24,171 bases of DNA from SOKG01 sp964502665 (lineage in GTDB: Bacteria; Chloroflexota; Dehalococcoidia; SZUA-161). Below are positions 15,488-23,706 of the stretch, piece by piece. The stretch covers positions 1-24,171 of the forward strand of contig CAZCXP010000021.1 of the NCBI GenBank assembly GCA_964502665.1. The letters are read 5' to 3'. The notes under the pieces are model-generated. The model was not told the origin of the DNA. It ran no database searches and saw nothing but the letters and a program-made list of their open reading frames with translations. Numbering within the stretch: the first letter of the stretch is position 1; each line of letters begins with the position of its first letter. Made by a program: the position numbers and the translations under genes.

Positions 15488-16282
15488 CTATCTTCCCTTC
15501 CAGACTGCCTTGCGTTTCTCCATGAAGGCCTTGGGCCCCTCTTTGGCGTCCTGGGTGTCGAAGATGAGCATGGACATCAGTCTCTCGATGGAGTAGGCGG
15601 TGTCGAGGCCGAGTCCCCTGAGCACCGACTCCTTTATCCCCTGCACCGCCAGGGGGCCGTTGGAGACGATTTTCTCGGCGTAGGCCATCGCGGTGGGCAT
15701 CAGTTCCTCACGCGGGACCACCTTGTTGATCAGGCCGATCTCGTAGGCTTCCTGGGCTGTGAACTGGTTGGCGGTGAGCAGCATCTCCATGGCGCGGCAG
15801 AAGGGTAGCTGGCGGGGAAGCCTCACCGTGGTTCCACCGCCGGGGAAGAGTGCCCAGGTGGGCTCCATTACGGCGAAGACGGCGTTCTCGGAGGCTACTC
15901 TGATATCAGTTCCCAGGAGCATCTCCAGACCTCCCCCGAAGCAGTATCCGTTAATCGCGGCAATGACCGGCTTGAAGAGGTCGAATCCCCGCAGCACGGC
16001 GTTCAAGGGTCTGGTATCTGACTGCATGTCTCTCAGGTCACCCTCGATGATCATGGGGAGGAAGGTCTTCAGATCGCCGCCGACGGAGAAGGCCGTCTTG
16101 CCGGCGCCGGTGATGATGGCCACCCAGATATTGCGGTCGTCCCTGATATCTATCCAGGCATCGGAAAGCCTCTCCATCATCTCCCCATCCATGGCGTTGA
16201 GGTCCTTGCGGCGGTTCATGGTGACGATGGCTATGTGGTCCTTCTTTTCGTAGATTACTGCCTTTTCACTCTCTTCTGCCAT
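15488..16282 (-). CDS. Enoyl-CoA hydratase (crotonase family), both catalytic Glu present
   Basis: Adds water across the double bond of an enoyl-CoA in beta-oxidation-type pathways. The 264 residues have the crotonase layout: NRRKDLNAM, SVGGDLKTF (oxyanion strand), NGYCFGGGLEM with Glu120, and FAVMEPTWALFPGGG with Glu140. These two match Glu144 and Glu164 of rat mitochondrial hydratase, so hydration is plausible. ATG 16282 has GGAG 6 nt upstream; ATG 16288 would overlap that site. It is the last gene of the leftward operon, 33 nt after the DUF35 gene. In a toluene-like scheme it would take the BbsH role; this is inference. Confidence 0.92.
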   Translation of the reverse strand: MAEESEKAVIYEKKDHIAIVTMNRRKDLNAMDGEMMERLSDAWIDIRDDRNIWVAIITGAGKTAFSVGGDLKTFLPMIIEGDLRDMQSDTRPLNAVLRGFDLFKPVIAAINGYCFGGGLEMLLGTDIRVASENAVFAVMEPTWALFPGGGTTVRLPRQLPFCRAMEMLLTANQFTAQEAYEIGLINKVVPREELMPTAMAYAEKIVSNGPLAVQGIKESVLRGLGLDTAYSIERLMSMLIFDTQDAKEGPKAFMEKRKAVWKGR

Positions 16283-16315
16283 TTTCATCTCCTTATTTAA
16301 GATTTCATCAGCGCC

Positions 16316-16735
16316 CTATCGCTGTTGCGCCGGCTTGAACTTAGGCAGGTACCAATCCTGGTCTTCGACCTTCTCGAAGACGAGTTCCACCGGCATATCA
16401 ATGTAGAGGTCCTCGTTCTTGCAGCCCACTATGTTGCTGTGCATGCGGGGCCCCTCCTCCAACTCGAGGATGGCGACACTAAAGGGAGTGTCCCAGGCCG
16501 GATAGAACGCCTGGTGGGTGACCTCCCAGCTAAAGACCTTGGCTTTGCCGCTGGCCTTAACCCACTGAGAATTCATGCTCATGCACTTCGGGCAGAGGAC
16601 GCTCGGGGGAAAGCGATAGAATCCACAGTCATCGCATCTCTGGAGCAGCAGCTCCTGCCTCTGGCAGCCTTCCCAGAAGGGCTTTGAGTCTTCGCTAGGC
16701 ATCGGAAGCGGCTTAGGGAGCTTGAATTCTGCCAT
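16316..16735 (-). CDS. DUF35 / Zn-ribbon plus OB-fold acyl-CoA-binding protein, thiolase partner
   Basis: A small protein (139 residues) with a rubredoxin-like zinc ribbon, CDDCGFYRFPPSVLCPKC (Cys34, 37, 48, 51), followed by an OB-fold-like beta region. Such proteins pair with SCP2-type thiolases, and BbsA of anaerobic toluene metabolism is a known Zn-finger subunit of this type within the BbsAB thiolase. The ATG at 16735 is only 2 nt after the stop of the thiolase gene, and its AAGGAGG site lies inside the end of that gene, so the two are surely co-translated. Most likely it is the accessory subunit of that thiolase, shaping its acyl-CoA site. Confidence 0.9.
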   Translation of the reverse strand: MAEFKLPKPLPMPSEDSKPFWEGCQRQELLLQRCDDCGFYRFPPSVLCPKCMSMNSQWVKASGKAKVFSWEVTHQAFYPAWDTPFSVAILELEEGPRMHSNIVGCKNEDLYIDMPVELVFEKVEDQDWYLPKFKPAQQR

Positions 16736-16737
16736 AA

Positions 16738-17907
16738 TCACCTCCTTATGATCAGGGTAGATAAGCTGAAGGTTGGCGGATACTCATTGACCACGCCGCC
16801 GAACCCAGTGATGAAGGCGACCTCTGCATCCTTCACCTGTCTCTCCCCGCAGTCACCCCTGAGCTGGCGCACGCCTTCGGCAATATGGCCAAAGCCGAAC
16901 GTGTGGCCTTCGGAGAGCAGGCCACCGGCGGTGTTACATGGCAGCTCTCCGCCAAGCTCCACCCTGCCATTCTCAACGAAGGGGCCGCTTTCTCCCACCT
17001 TGCAGAAGCCGCCGGCCTCCAGTTGCAGAAGAAACACGATGGTAAATGCATCGTAGAGCCCGCAGACATCGATGTCCTTGCGGTCAACCCCCGCCATCTC
17101 GAAAGCGATGTCGCCAGCCTTCTTCCAGACAGCCCAGTCAGAAACGTCGGGCCTGCGCCAGGGGCGCAAGAGCGGTGCTCCGTGCGCCTGCCCCCAGCCG
17201 CTGACGTAAATAGGGCGGTGCTTGAGGTCCTTGGCCCTCTCTGCTGAGGTCACCACCACCGCGCCACCGCTATCGGTCCAGGGTGGACAATCCAATAAAC
17301 GGAAGGGCTCTGCTATCAAACGCGAATTCTGATGGTCCTCGAGGGTCATGGGTTTGCCATACATCTGGGCATTCGGGTTCATGTTGGCATGCTTGCGGCA
17401 GGCAACGGCCACTGCCCCCATTTGCCTGCTGGTGGTCCCGAAATCGTGCATGTGCCGCCGGGCTACGTGAGCTAGAAACGGGTTGGCGCCGATTTCCCCA
17501 TAGGTCAGGGTGAACTCAAAGCCAGGGGGTAGACCAAGGGGGACATCGATGGGGTTGTTCTGCCATCCGTAGCAGCAGACCACAGTGTGACACATCCCGG
17601 CGTTGATGGCCATGGCAGCCAGTTGCACCAGGACAATGGGTGTGGCACCACCGCAGTCTATGGTGGCGTTAAAGGTGGATGAGATCCCCAAAAGGTCAGC
17701 CACCCTTCCTGAGAAGCCATGTCGCTCGCCCTGCTGCGACGGGTGCACAAGAAGAAGCCCGTCCACATCATTCTTGGCCAGCCCGGCGTCCTCGATGGCT
17801 ATCTTGCAGCCTTCGAGGGCGAAGCCCACGGTGCTCCTTTCGGGGTTTTTTCGGGCGAGTTTGGTGAGCCCAACTCCTGCGATGGCACATGTATCCTTAA
17901 GGCTCAA
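16738..17907 (-). CDS. SCP2-type thiolase (BbsB-like, partner of DUF35 protein)
   Basis: A thiolase-fold protein of 389 residues, of the lipid-transfer/SCP2 branch. Cys85 in ATIDCGGATP is the candidate nucleophile. The C-terminal half has LYDAFT where thiolases have NEAF, and NTAGGLLSEGHTFGFGH, the His-containing loop. The start is TTG 17907: AAGGAGG lies 7 nt upstream, and a nearby ATG is out of frame. The adjoining DUF35 gene makes it like BbsB, which cleaves benzoylsuccinyl-CoA with the help of BbsA; other pairs of this type act on steroid side chains as aldolases. I therefore call thiolytic or retro-aldol C-C cleavage, substrate unknown. Confidence 0.88.
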   Translation of the reverse strand: MSLKDTCAIAGVGLTKLARKNPERSTVGFALEGCKIAIEDAGLAKNDVDGLLLVHPSQQGERHGFSGRVADLLGISSTFNATIDCGGATPIVLVQLAAMAINAGMCHTVVCCYGWQNNPIDVPLGLPPGFEFTLTYGEIGANPFLAHVARRHMHDFGTTSRQMGAVAVACRKHANMNPNAQMYGKPMTLEDHQNSRLIAEPFRLLDCPPWTDSGGAVVVTSAERAKDLKHRPIYVSGWGQAHGAPLLRPWRRPDVSDWAVWKKAGDIAFEMAGVDRKDIDVCGLYDAFTIVFLLQLEAGGFCKVGESGPFVENGRVELGGELPCNTAGGLLSEGHTFGFGHIAEGVRQLRGDCGERQVKDAEVAFITGFGGVVNEYPPTFSLSTLIIRR

Positions 17908-17958
17908 TTCATCACCTCCTTGTTCTATTTTGTCCTGATTGGAGGAAAGCTCCTCCTC

Positions 17959-18732
17959 TCAAGTCTTTAGAGACAGGATTCTGGCAGCGTTGTCCCCCAA
18001 TATGGCGGTGACCTCTGCCTCGGTGAAGGTTATCCCCTCGGGGGCCTTTTGCGGCAGCTCCCTGATTAGGTTTGCGTAGTCTTTGGTGGACATAAGGGCG
18101 GCCACGAAGGGGTTATCGGTGCCGAACANNNNNNNNNNNNNNNNNNNNNNNNNNNNNNNNNNNNNNNNNNNNNNNNNNNNNNNNNNNNNNNNNNNNNNNN
18201 NNNNNNNNNNNNNNNNNNNNNNNNNNNNATGGCAGGTCACCGGGACCCCCTGTTCGGCAACCTTCTCCAGCACGCGGTATGTCCCCGGTTCATTGACGAA
18301 AAAGCCTGTCTGTGGATAGAGATTCAGCCCCTTGAGGCCCCATTCTTTTATCGCGCGCTCTACCAGTTCAACGGCGTCAGGTCTGCGGGGATCAACGGTG
18401 GCGAAGGCTATTATCCTGTCGGGGTGCCTTCTTTGCAGGTCTGCATAGGCCTTGAGCTGTCCTTCGAGGGGTACCTTCGGTTCCCCGTAGAGAACCCAGT
18501 AATCCATGGGCAGCAGCACGGTCTTGTCGATTCCGCCGGCATCCATGTCGCGAATCAGGGCTTCTCCCTCAGGGTCCCACAGAGCAGGGATCATGCTTTC
18601 CCTGATCGTCTCCAGGGGCATTTCCATCCCCAACTGCTTCATACCATTCAAATACATGTCGGTTACAGTTTGCCACCATCCCTCAGGGTACCACTCCTGG
18701 GCTACCAGGTGATAATGGGCATCGATGAGCAT
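17959..18732 (-). CDS. Amidohydrolase-2 family protein (interrupted by assembly gap)
   Basis: A TIM-barrel metal-dependent hydrolase or decarboxylase of the ACMSD/amidohydrolase-2 group. It begins MLIDAHYHL (His-x-His metal site, His6 and His8), has a LNLYPQTGFF segment and VPVTCH (metal-ligand His) before the gap, and FGTDNPF after it, as in the metal-binding C-terminal Asp segment of this family. ATG 18732 has AAGGAGGAGG directly upstream. 100 N at 18129-18228 replace the middle of the barrel; the product as drawn is about 257 residues, a little short for the family, so more than 100 bases may be missing. Reactions in the family include decarboxylation and C-C hydrolysis of ring acids. Role here unknown. 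Confidence 0.82.
   Translation of the reverse strand: MLIDAHYHLVAQEWYPEGWWQTVTDMYLNGMKQLGMEMPLETIRESMIPALWDPEGEALIRDMDAGGIDKTVLLPMDYWVLYGEPKVPLEGQLKAYADLQRRHPDRIIAFATVDPRRPDAVELVERAIKEWGLKGLNLYPQTGFFVNEPGTYRVLEKVAEQGVPVTCHXXXXXXXXXXXXXXXXXXXXXXXXXXXXXXXXXXFGTDNPFVAALMSTKDYANLIRELPQKAPEGITFTEAEVTAILGDNAARILSLKT
18129..18228. other. Assembly gap (100 N)
   Basis: Exactly 100 N, a usual placeholder for a scaffold gap of unknown size. It falls inside the amidohydrolase gene; continuity and frame across it are assumed. Confidence 0.99.
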
Positions 18733-18780
18733 TTCCTCCTCCTTTCTACAGTCGCAGCCCCCCAATCTCTTATCAATGAT

Positions 18781-19944
18781 TTAAGGCCTGGGCAGACCCA
18801 GGCCGGCGATGGCAATGAGGATCCTCTCGATCTCATTGCTGCCGCCGCCGACAGCCTGCATCAGGGAGAACTTGTACTCCCACCCCATGTATCCGTCGAA
18901 CGGGGCCTGTGCCCCTTCACTCAGTGGGCCATAGAGACCGAGGACCTGCATCGCTGTATTGGCCAGGCGTCGCTCCAGTTCGCTGGTGAATATCTTGGTC
19001 ATGGATGCCTCGGCGAAGGGAATGGTTCCCTTGCCTAGCTGCCAGGCTACACGATAGGCGAACAAGCGCCCGATCTCTAGGTCAATTGCCAGTTGGGCCA
19101 GCCTCTGCCGGATGACGGGGTCCTCGCTGAGGGGTTTGCCGTTGCGATATGTTTCCTTGGCGTACTGCACCAGGTCTTCGAACAAGTGCCGGTGCTGCAT
19201 CACCACACCTCCCATGAAGACCCTCTCATGGTCGAGGGCGGTAGTGAGGTAGTGCCAGCCCTGATTCAGCTCCCCTACCACGGCGGTCTTGGGAACGCGT
19301 ACGTTGTCAAAGAAGACCTCATACAGTGGGTAGTCCCACATGGTGTCCAGCTTCCCTACCGTAATACCCGGGGTCTTCATGTCGATTATGAACATGCTGA
19401 TTCCCCTGTGCCTCTTGGGTGCGTTGGGATCGGTTCTGATCGTCATCCAGCCGTAGTCGGCCTGCCCGGCGAAGCTGGTGAACAGCTTCTGGCCGTTGAT
19501 AACATACTCATCCCCATCGGGTACGGCGGTAGTCTGGCAATTGGCCAGGTCGGTACCAGCGTTCGGTTCCGTGTAGCCCAGGCAGAACACTATCTCGCCC
19601 TTCAGAATCTTGGGCAAGAACTCCCTCTTATGCTCCTCGCTTCCAACGCGGATGAGTGTAGGGCCCACCATGTTCTGAGCCAGGATATGAGCACCTGCGG
19701 GCGCCCTGTGGTACATCATCTCCTCGCTATAAACGAGCTGTTGCGTGTAGGGGCGTCCCAGGCCGCCATACTCCTTGGGCCATCCCACGCCCAGCCATCC
19801 TTTTTCTGCCAGCTTGCGCGTGAAATCGGGACTGAACAGCTCCAGTGGCGTCCGCTCCTTACGCTCAGGTCCCAGCTCTTGGCGAAGAAACTCGCGAATC
19901 TCCTGTCTGAAGGATTCCTCTTCTTGAGTAAACCCGAAGTCCAT
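18781..19944 (-). CDS. Acyl-CoA dehydrogenase, probable larger partner of a heteromeric pair
   Basis: A 387-residue acyl-CoA dehydrogenase: MDFGFTQEEESFR, WPKEYGG, CLGYTEPNAGTDLA (FAD segment, 121-134), INGQKLFTS and AVGGGSNEIER at the end. The C-terminal catalytic Glu position is Gly367; Glu240 in ALDHER is the helix-G candidate. ATG 19944 follows AAAGGGGGG; ATG 19968 is possible. It starts 33 nt after the stop of a shorter, divergent acyl-CoA dehydrogenase, an arrangement like the two-gene heteromeric enzymes of steroid degraders. Substrate unknown. Confidence 0.92.
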   Translation of the reverse strand: MDFGFTQEEESFRQEIREFLRQELGPERKERTPLELFSPDFTRKLAEKGWLGVGWPKEYGGLGRPYTQQLVYSEEMMYHRAPAGAHILAQNMVGPTLIRVGSEEHKREFLPKILKGEIVFCLGYTEPNAGTDLANCQTTAVPDGDEYVINGQKLFTSFAGQADYGWMTIRTDPNAPKRHRGISMFIIDMKTPGITVGKLDTMWDYPLYEVFFDNVRVPKTAVVGELNQGWHYLTTALDHERVFMGGVVMQHRHLFEDLVQYAKETYRNGKPLSEDPVIRQRLAQLAIDLEIGRLFAYRVAWQLGKGTIPFAEASMTKIFTSELERRLANTAMQVLGLYGPLSEGAQAPFDGYMGWEYKFSLMQAVGGGSNEIERILIAIAGLGLPRP

Positions 19945-19977
19945 CGCACCCCCCTTTCGTGCCCCCAATAACGGAGC

Positions 19978-21111
19978 TTAGAGGCCCATTTGCTGGGCGA
20001 CTATTTCTTTCTGGAAATCGGTATCGCCGAAAGCGAGCTCTCCTGCCTTCGCTCTTCGATAGTAGAGCCCGATGTCATGGTCTCTGGAGAGGCCGATAGC
20101 GCCGTGGCACTGCACAGCTCTTTCCGTGACAAACTTATAGGCCTCATTGATCCATCCTTTGGCTGCGGCAACATCGCCGGTGGCGGGAAGGCCCTCTCCT
20201 ACCTTCCATGCGGTCTTATAGAGGATGTTCCTGCTGGTGGCAACGCTTGTCCACATGTTGGCGCAGTAGTGCTGGATTACCTGGAAGGTGCCAATAGGCT
20301 TCTTGTATTGCACCCTCTCCTTGACATAATCCAGGGTCATGTCGAGGGCCGCTTCGGCGCCCCCGACCATCTCCGCGCACTTGGCCATGGTGGCCTGCTC
20401 CAGGGTCCTGGCCACTATGCGCCACCCGTTGTCCAGTTCGCCGAGCATGCTGCTCCGGGGCACACTGACGTTGTCGAAGACGACCTCGCAGAGCTTGTCG
20501 TCGCCCATGGTGGGGATGACCTCGACTTTGATGCCCGGGCTCTTGGCATCCACCAGGAAGAGGGTGATGCCCTCCTCGGGAGTGGCCCCATCCGTGGTCC
20601 TGGTGACGCAGATCATGTAATCGGCGATGTGGGCATTCTCGACGAAGAGTTTTGTGCCATTGATAGCGAAGCTGTCGCCTTGAGCCACGGCCTTTGTCTC
20701 CACGCCGGCTGCGTCGTATCTGGCGTTAGGCTCGGTCAGGGCCATAGTGAGGATGATTTCCCCCCTGGCTATCTTGGGGAGAAGTTCCTTCTTCTGTTCC
20801 TCGGTGCCCGCAGAGAGGATAGTCAAGCTGCCCAGGACCACGGTGCAGAAGAACGGGCCGGGCAGGATGTTGCGCCCCATCTCTTGAAGCAGGATGACGA
20901 GGTCCATAAAATCCATTTCCATGCCCTCATACTCCGCGGGGAGCACCAGCCCCATCCATCCCAGCTCCGCCATCTTGCGCCATAGCTCGGGGGAGTAGCC
21001 CTTCTCGTCCTCCTCCAGCTCCCGAACCAGTGTCTTGGGGCATTCCTTGGTCAGAAAATCTCGCGCCATTGTCCGCAGCATTTCCTGTTCTTCAGTCAGG
21101 TCGAGATCCAT
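19978..21111 (-). CDS. Acyl-CoA dehydrogenase, probable smaller partner of a heteromeric pair
   Basis: A 377-residue acyl-CoA dehydrogenase, divergent from the other three here. It has LTEEQEMLR, LPAEYEG, LTMALTEPNARYDAAG in place of the usual TEPxAGSD, INGTKLFVENA, RVQYKKPIGTFQVIQHY (Arg266 FAD contact) and a CHGAIGLSRDHDI segment. The end reads AFGDTDFQKEIVAQ, not YEGTSEI. Glu238 in TLEQATMA may serve as base. This type with altered FAD-binding sequence usually teams with a second subunit; the next gene, 33 nt on, fits. ATG 21111 has AAGGAG 6 nt upstream. Confidence 0.9.
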   Translation of the reverse strand: MDLDLTEEQEMLRTMARDFLTKECPKTLVRELEEDEKGYSPELWRKMAELGWMGLVLPAEYEGMEMDFMDLVILLQEMGRNILPGPFFCTVVLGSLTILSAGTEEQKKELLPKIARGEIILTMALTEPNARYDAAGVETKAVAQGDSFAINGTKLFVENAHIADYMICVTRTTDGATPEEGITLFLVDAKSPGIKVEVIPTMGDDKLCEVVFDNVSVPRSSMLGELDNGWRIVARTLEQATMAKCAEMVGGAEAALDMTLDYVKERVQYKKPIGTFQVIQHYCANMWTSVATSRNILYKTAWKVGEGLPATGDVAAAKGWINEAYKFVTERAVQCHGAIGLSRDHDIGLYYRRAKAGELAFGDTDFQKEIVAQQMGL

Positions 21112-21150
21112 AGCAAACTCCTTGTAAAAGATTCGGCATATACGGTTGGT

Positions 21151-22410
21151 TTAGCTCAGCCAGGCGCGACGCCCGTCCCAGTATTCCTCCCTTTCCACAA
21201 CCGTCGCTGTCCCCTGGCCGAAGCCTCCACATATGGATGCCACACCGTATCTGGAGCCGCGGCGGTTCATCTCATGGGCCAGCGTCCCCAGCACCCGAAT
21301 CCCGCTCGCCCCTATGGCGTGGCCAATGCAGCAGGCATCTCCGTTGACGTTCATTTTCTCAGGGTCAATTCCCAGTTCCTTTATCAGAACGAGGGGCACT
21401 ACGGCGAAGGCCTCGTTTGTCTCGCAGAGGTCTATGTCACCTGGTGACAAACCTGCTCTCTCCAAAGCCAGTTTGGCCGACGTAGTAGCAGTATATCCCA
21501 TGATCCTGGGGTCACAGGCAGTCCAGGCGATAGACCTTACGGTGACCATGGGCACTAATCCCAGCTCCCTGGCCTTCTCCTTGGGCATAAAGACGCCCGC
21601 TCCAGATCCGTCGCTCTGCTTGGAGGAGCTGGCGGCAGTGACTGTCCCGTTTTCCTTATATAGTGCTGGAAGACCGCGCAGCTTCTCGATGGTTGTGTCG
21701 GGCCTCACATCCTCATCATAGTCGACCATTTTGACCTTTCCATCAGCCAGCTTGCCTTCACAGGGGATTATCTCCTGCTTGAACCTGCCCTCTCTGTAGG
21801 CTGCAGCGGCCCTCAGGTTGCTCCTCAGCGCCCATTGGTCCTGCTCTTCCCGGGAGACGTTGAACTTCTCAGCCAGGTTCTCGGCGGTTATCCCCATGCC
21901 TATCATGGCATTTGTATCAACAATCTCCCACAGCTTCGGATTTGGCAGCCCGCGCGAGGTTGCACCGGTCGCTATCGCCTCCGCCATCATCTTTTCCATA
22001 TCTGTATCGAAGGTCCACAGAGGGATAGGGAAGTGAGAGCAGCTCTCGTAGCCCCCGGAGATGACTATGTCCTCCAGTCCCAACTGGATAGCCATAATGC
22101 CAAAATGGGCGCCAGCCATGCTTGAGGTGCATGCCCGGTCAACACTCAGCCCACGAGTCTCGAAGGGACAGGTGAGCAAAGACACGCTCCTGCCGGGATT
22201 TGCCTGCTCCCCGGACATGTTTGGCGAACCCATAGTGATTTCCTCTATCATTGATTTGTCCAGCTTTGTTCGCCTCAGTAATTCCTCGATAACGATAATT
22301 GCCAGGTCATCCCCACGCATGTGTGAGAAGAATCCCGGCCTCTTCGAACTCCCTCTCCCCCAAGGTGTTCGCGCGAAATCCACCATCACTACTTCTCTCG
22401 GTTCAGCCAT
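21151..22410 (-). CDS. Thiolase (acetyl-CoA acetyltransferase family)
   Basis: Cleaves 3-ketoacyl-CoA with CoA, or condenses two acyl-CoAs. The 419 residues have the full thiolase set: Cys94 in DRACTSSMAG, NEAF (Asn332), GHAIGASG with His364, and Cys394 in SICGGFGQG. It has a short extra tail, YWDGRRAWLS. ATG 22410 lies 8 nt after AAGGAGG. With the SCP2-type thiolase this gives the operon two different C-C cleaving enzymes; this one is the ordinary beta-oxidation type. It lies 27 nt after one acyl-CoA dehydrogenase gene and 39 nt before another. Confidence 0.95.
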   Translation of the reverse strand: MAEPREVVMVDFARTPWGRGSSKRPGFFSHMRGDDLAIIVIEELLRRTKLDKSMIEEITMGSPNMSGEQANPGRSVSLLTCPFETRGLSVDRACTSSMAGAHFGIMAIQLGLEDIVISGGYESCSHFPIPLWTFDTDMEKMMAEAIATGATSRGLPNPKLWEIVDTNAMIGMGITAENLAEKFNVSREEQDQWALRSNLRAAAAYREGRFKQEIIPCEGKLADGKVKMVDYDEDVRPDTTIEKLRGLPALYKENGTVTAASSSKQSDGSGAGVFMPKEKARELGLVPMVTVRSIAWTACDPRIMGYTATTSAKLALERAGLSPGDIDLCETNEAFAVVPLVLIKELGIDPEKMNVNGDACCIGHAIGASGIRVLGTLAHEMNRRGSRYGVASICGGFGQGTATVVEREEYWDGRRAWLS

Positions 22411-22437
22411 CTAACGTTCCTCCTTGAAATCGTGTTG

Positions 22438-23634
22438 CTACCAGCTTCTCGGCAGGCCAAGGCCCATTGTAGCGACCAGGTTTCTCATGATCTCCGAGGT
22501 GCCGCCGCCCATGTTCAGGCCCATGACCTGCTGATAGTAGTTCTGATACTTACCCATAAAAGGTGCCCATCTGGACTCTCTCACCTGCCCATACAGTCCT
22601 ATAATCTCGCAACCGGTATAGTTGAGGCGCTGTGTTAGCTCGGTGACGAGGAACTTCGCCCCTGCGGCGAGAGGGGCAGCCGCTATTATGCCACCCTTGA
22701 GCTGGTTCCAAACCACCGAGTGGGAATAGGCAAGCCCTGCTTCGATTTCGATTGCCAGCTGGGCCAATTTATGCCGAACGAGAGGGTTCTTGGCCAGGGG
22801 CTCACCGCCCCGTTTTGCCTGCCTGCAAAACTGGACCAACTCCTCAAGGTCTCGTTTAGCGTTTGAGAACAGGTCGATCATGGACCGCTCGAAATTGGAC
22901 GTCATTTGGGAGGCTATCCAGCCCTGGTTCTCCTCGCCCACCCTGTTTCGTACTGGAACACGAACGTCATCCAGGAAGACCTCATTGAACATGTGCCCCT
23001 TTGCCATGCTGTAGAGAGGCTTGACAGTGACGCCGGGAGTCTTCATATCGACGAGGAAGAAGGAGAGCCCCCGGCTCCTCTTCTCCTCGGGATTTGTCCT
23101 GGCGAGCATGAAGCCCCAGTCGGCGCGCTGAGCCCCGCTGGTCCATATCTTCTGCCCGTTGACAATGTAGTCGTCCCCATCCCTCACAGCCCGGGTAAGG
23201 AGGCATGCCAGGTCGGAGCCGGCGTTGGGCTCGCTCCACAATTGACACCAGTCTCGCTCCGCCCGCGCCATGGGAGGCAGGTGTTCCGCCTTTTGCTCAT
23301 CGTTTGCGCTGACCAGGAGGGTAGGGGCCAGCATGCCAACGCCGATAGGATCAACCCCCATTGCCTTGTGGTATCCCCTGACCTCGTTGAAGATGTACTG
23401 CTCTATGAGGGGTGCCTCCCGCCCTCCGTATTCCTTGGGCCACGCCATGGCTATCCAGCCCTTGGCTGCGAGCTTCTTGCCGAGCTGCTTGTGGAACTCC
23501 CAGCAGACATCAACCTCGAATAGGGACTCCATGGATGCGTTCATTTCGGGCGGGCAACTCTTCATCTCTTCCCTGAAGAAGTCATCAAATTCGTTTCTTA
23601 ACGCCTCTTGCTCTGGAGTATATCCGAATTCCAA
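22438..23634 (-). CDS. Acyl-CoA dehydrogenase
   Basis: A 398-residue acyl-CoA dehydrogenase: FGYTPEQEALR, WPKEYGG, CQLWSEPNAGSDLA (130-143), VNGQKIWTS, MGGGTSEIMR. The C-terminal Glu is replaced by Gly377; Glu249 in SNFERSM is the helix-G candidate. It is closest in layout to the enzyme at 9720-10910 (same WPKEYGG and SEPxAGSD spacing). I choose TTG 23634, because AAAGGAG lies 7 nt before it and the protein then begins at the family start; the open frame upstream to 23697 has no ribosome site. It is 72 nt after the partial crotonase. Confidence 0.92.
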   Translation of the reverse strand: MEFGYTPEQEALRNEFDDFFREEMKSCPPEMNASMESLFEVDVCWEFHKQLGKKLAAKGWIAMAWPKEYGGREAPLIEQYIFNEVRGYHKAMGVDPIGVGMLAPTLLVSANDEQKAEHLPPMARAERDWCQLWSEPNAGSDLACLLTRAVRDGDDYIVNGQKIWTSGAQRADWGFMLARTNPEEKRSRGLSFFLVDMKTPGVTVKPLYSMAKGHMFNEVFLDDVRVPVRNRVGEENQGWIASQMTSNFERSMIDLFSNAKRDLEELVQFCRQAKRGGEPLAKNPLVRHKLAQLAIEIEAGLAYSHSVVWNQLKGGIIAAAPLAAGAKFLVTELTQRLNYTGCEIIGLYGQVRESRWAPFMGKYQNYYQQVMGLNMGGGTSEIMRNLVATMGLGLPRSW

Positions 23635-23706
23635 CGCTGGTCTCCTTTCTGACTGTGATTGCTCTTGAGCGTATGCTGCTAGCTGCTGAAAACGCAAGAC
23701 CGCCCG

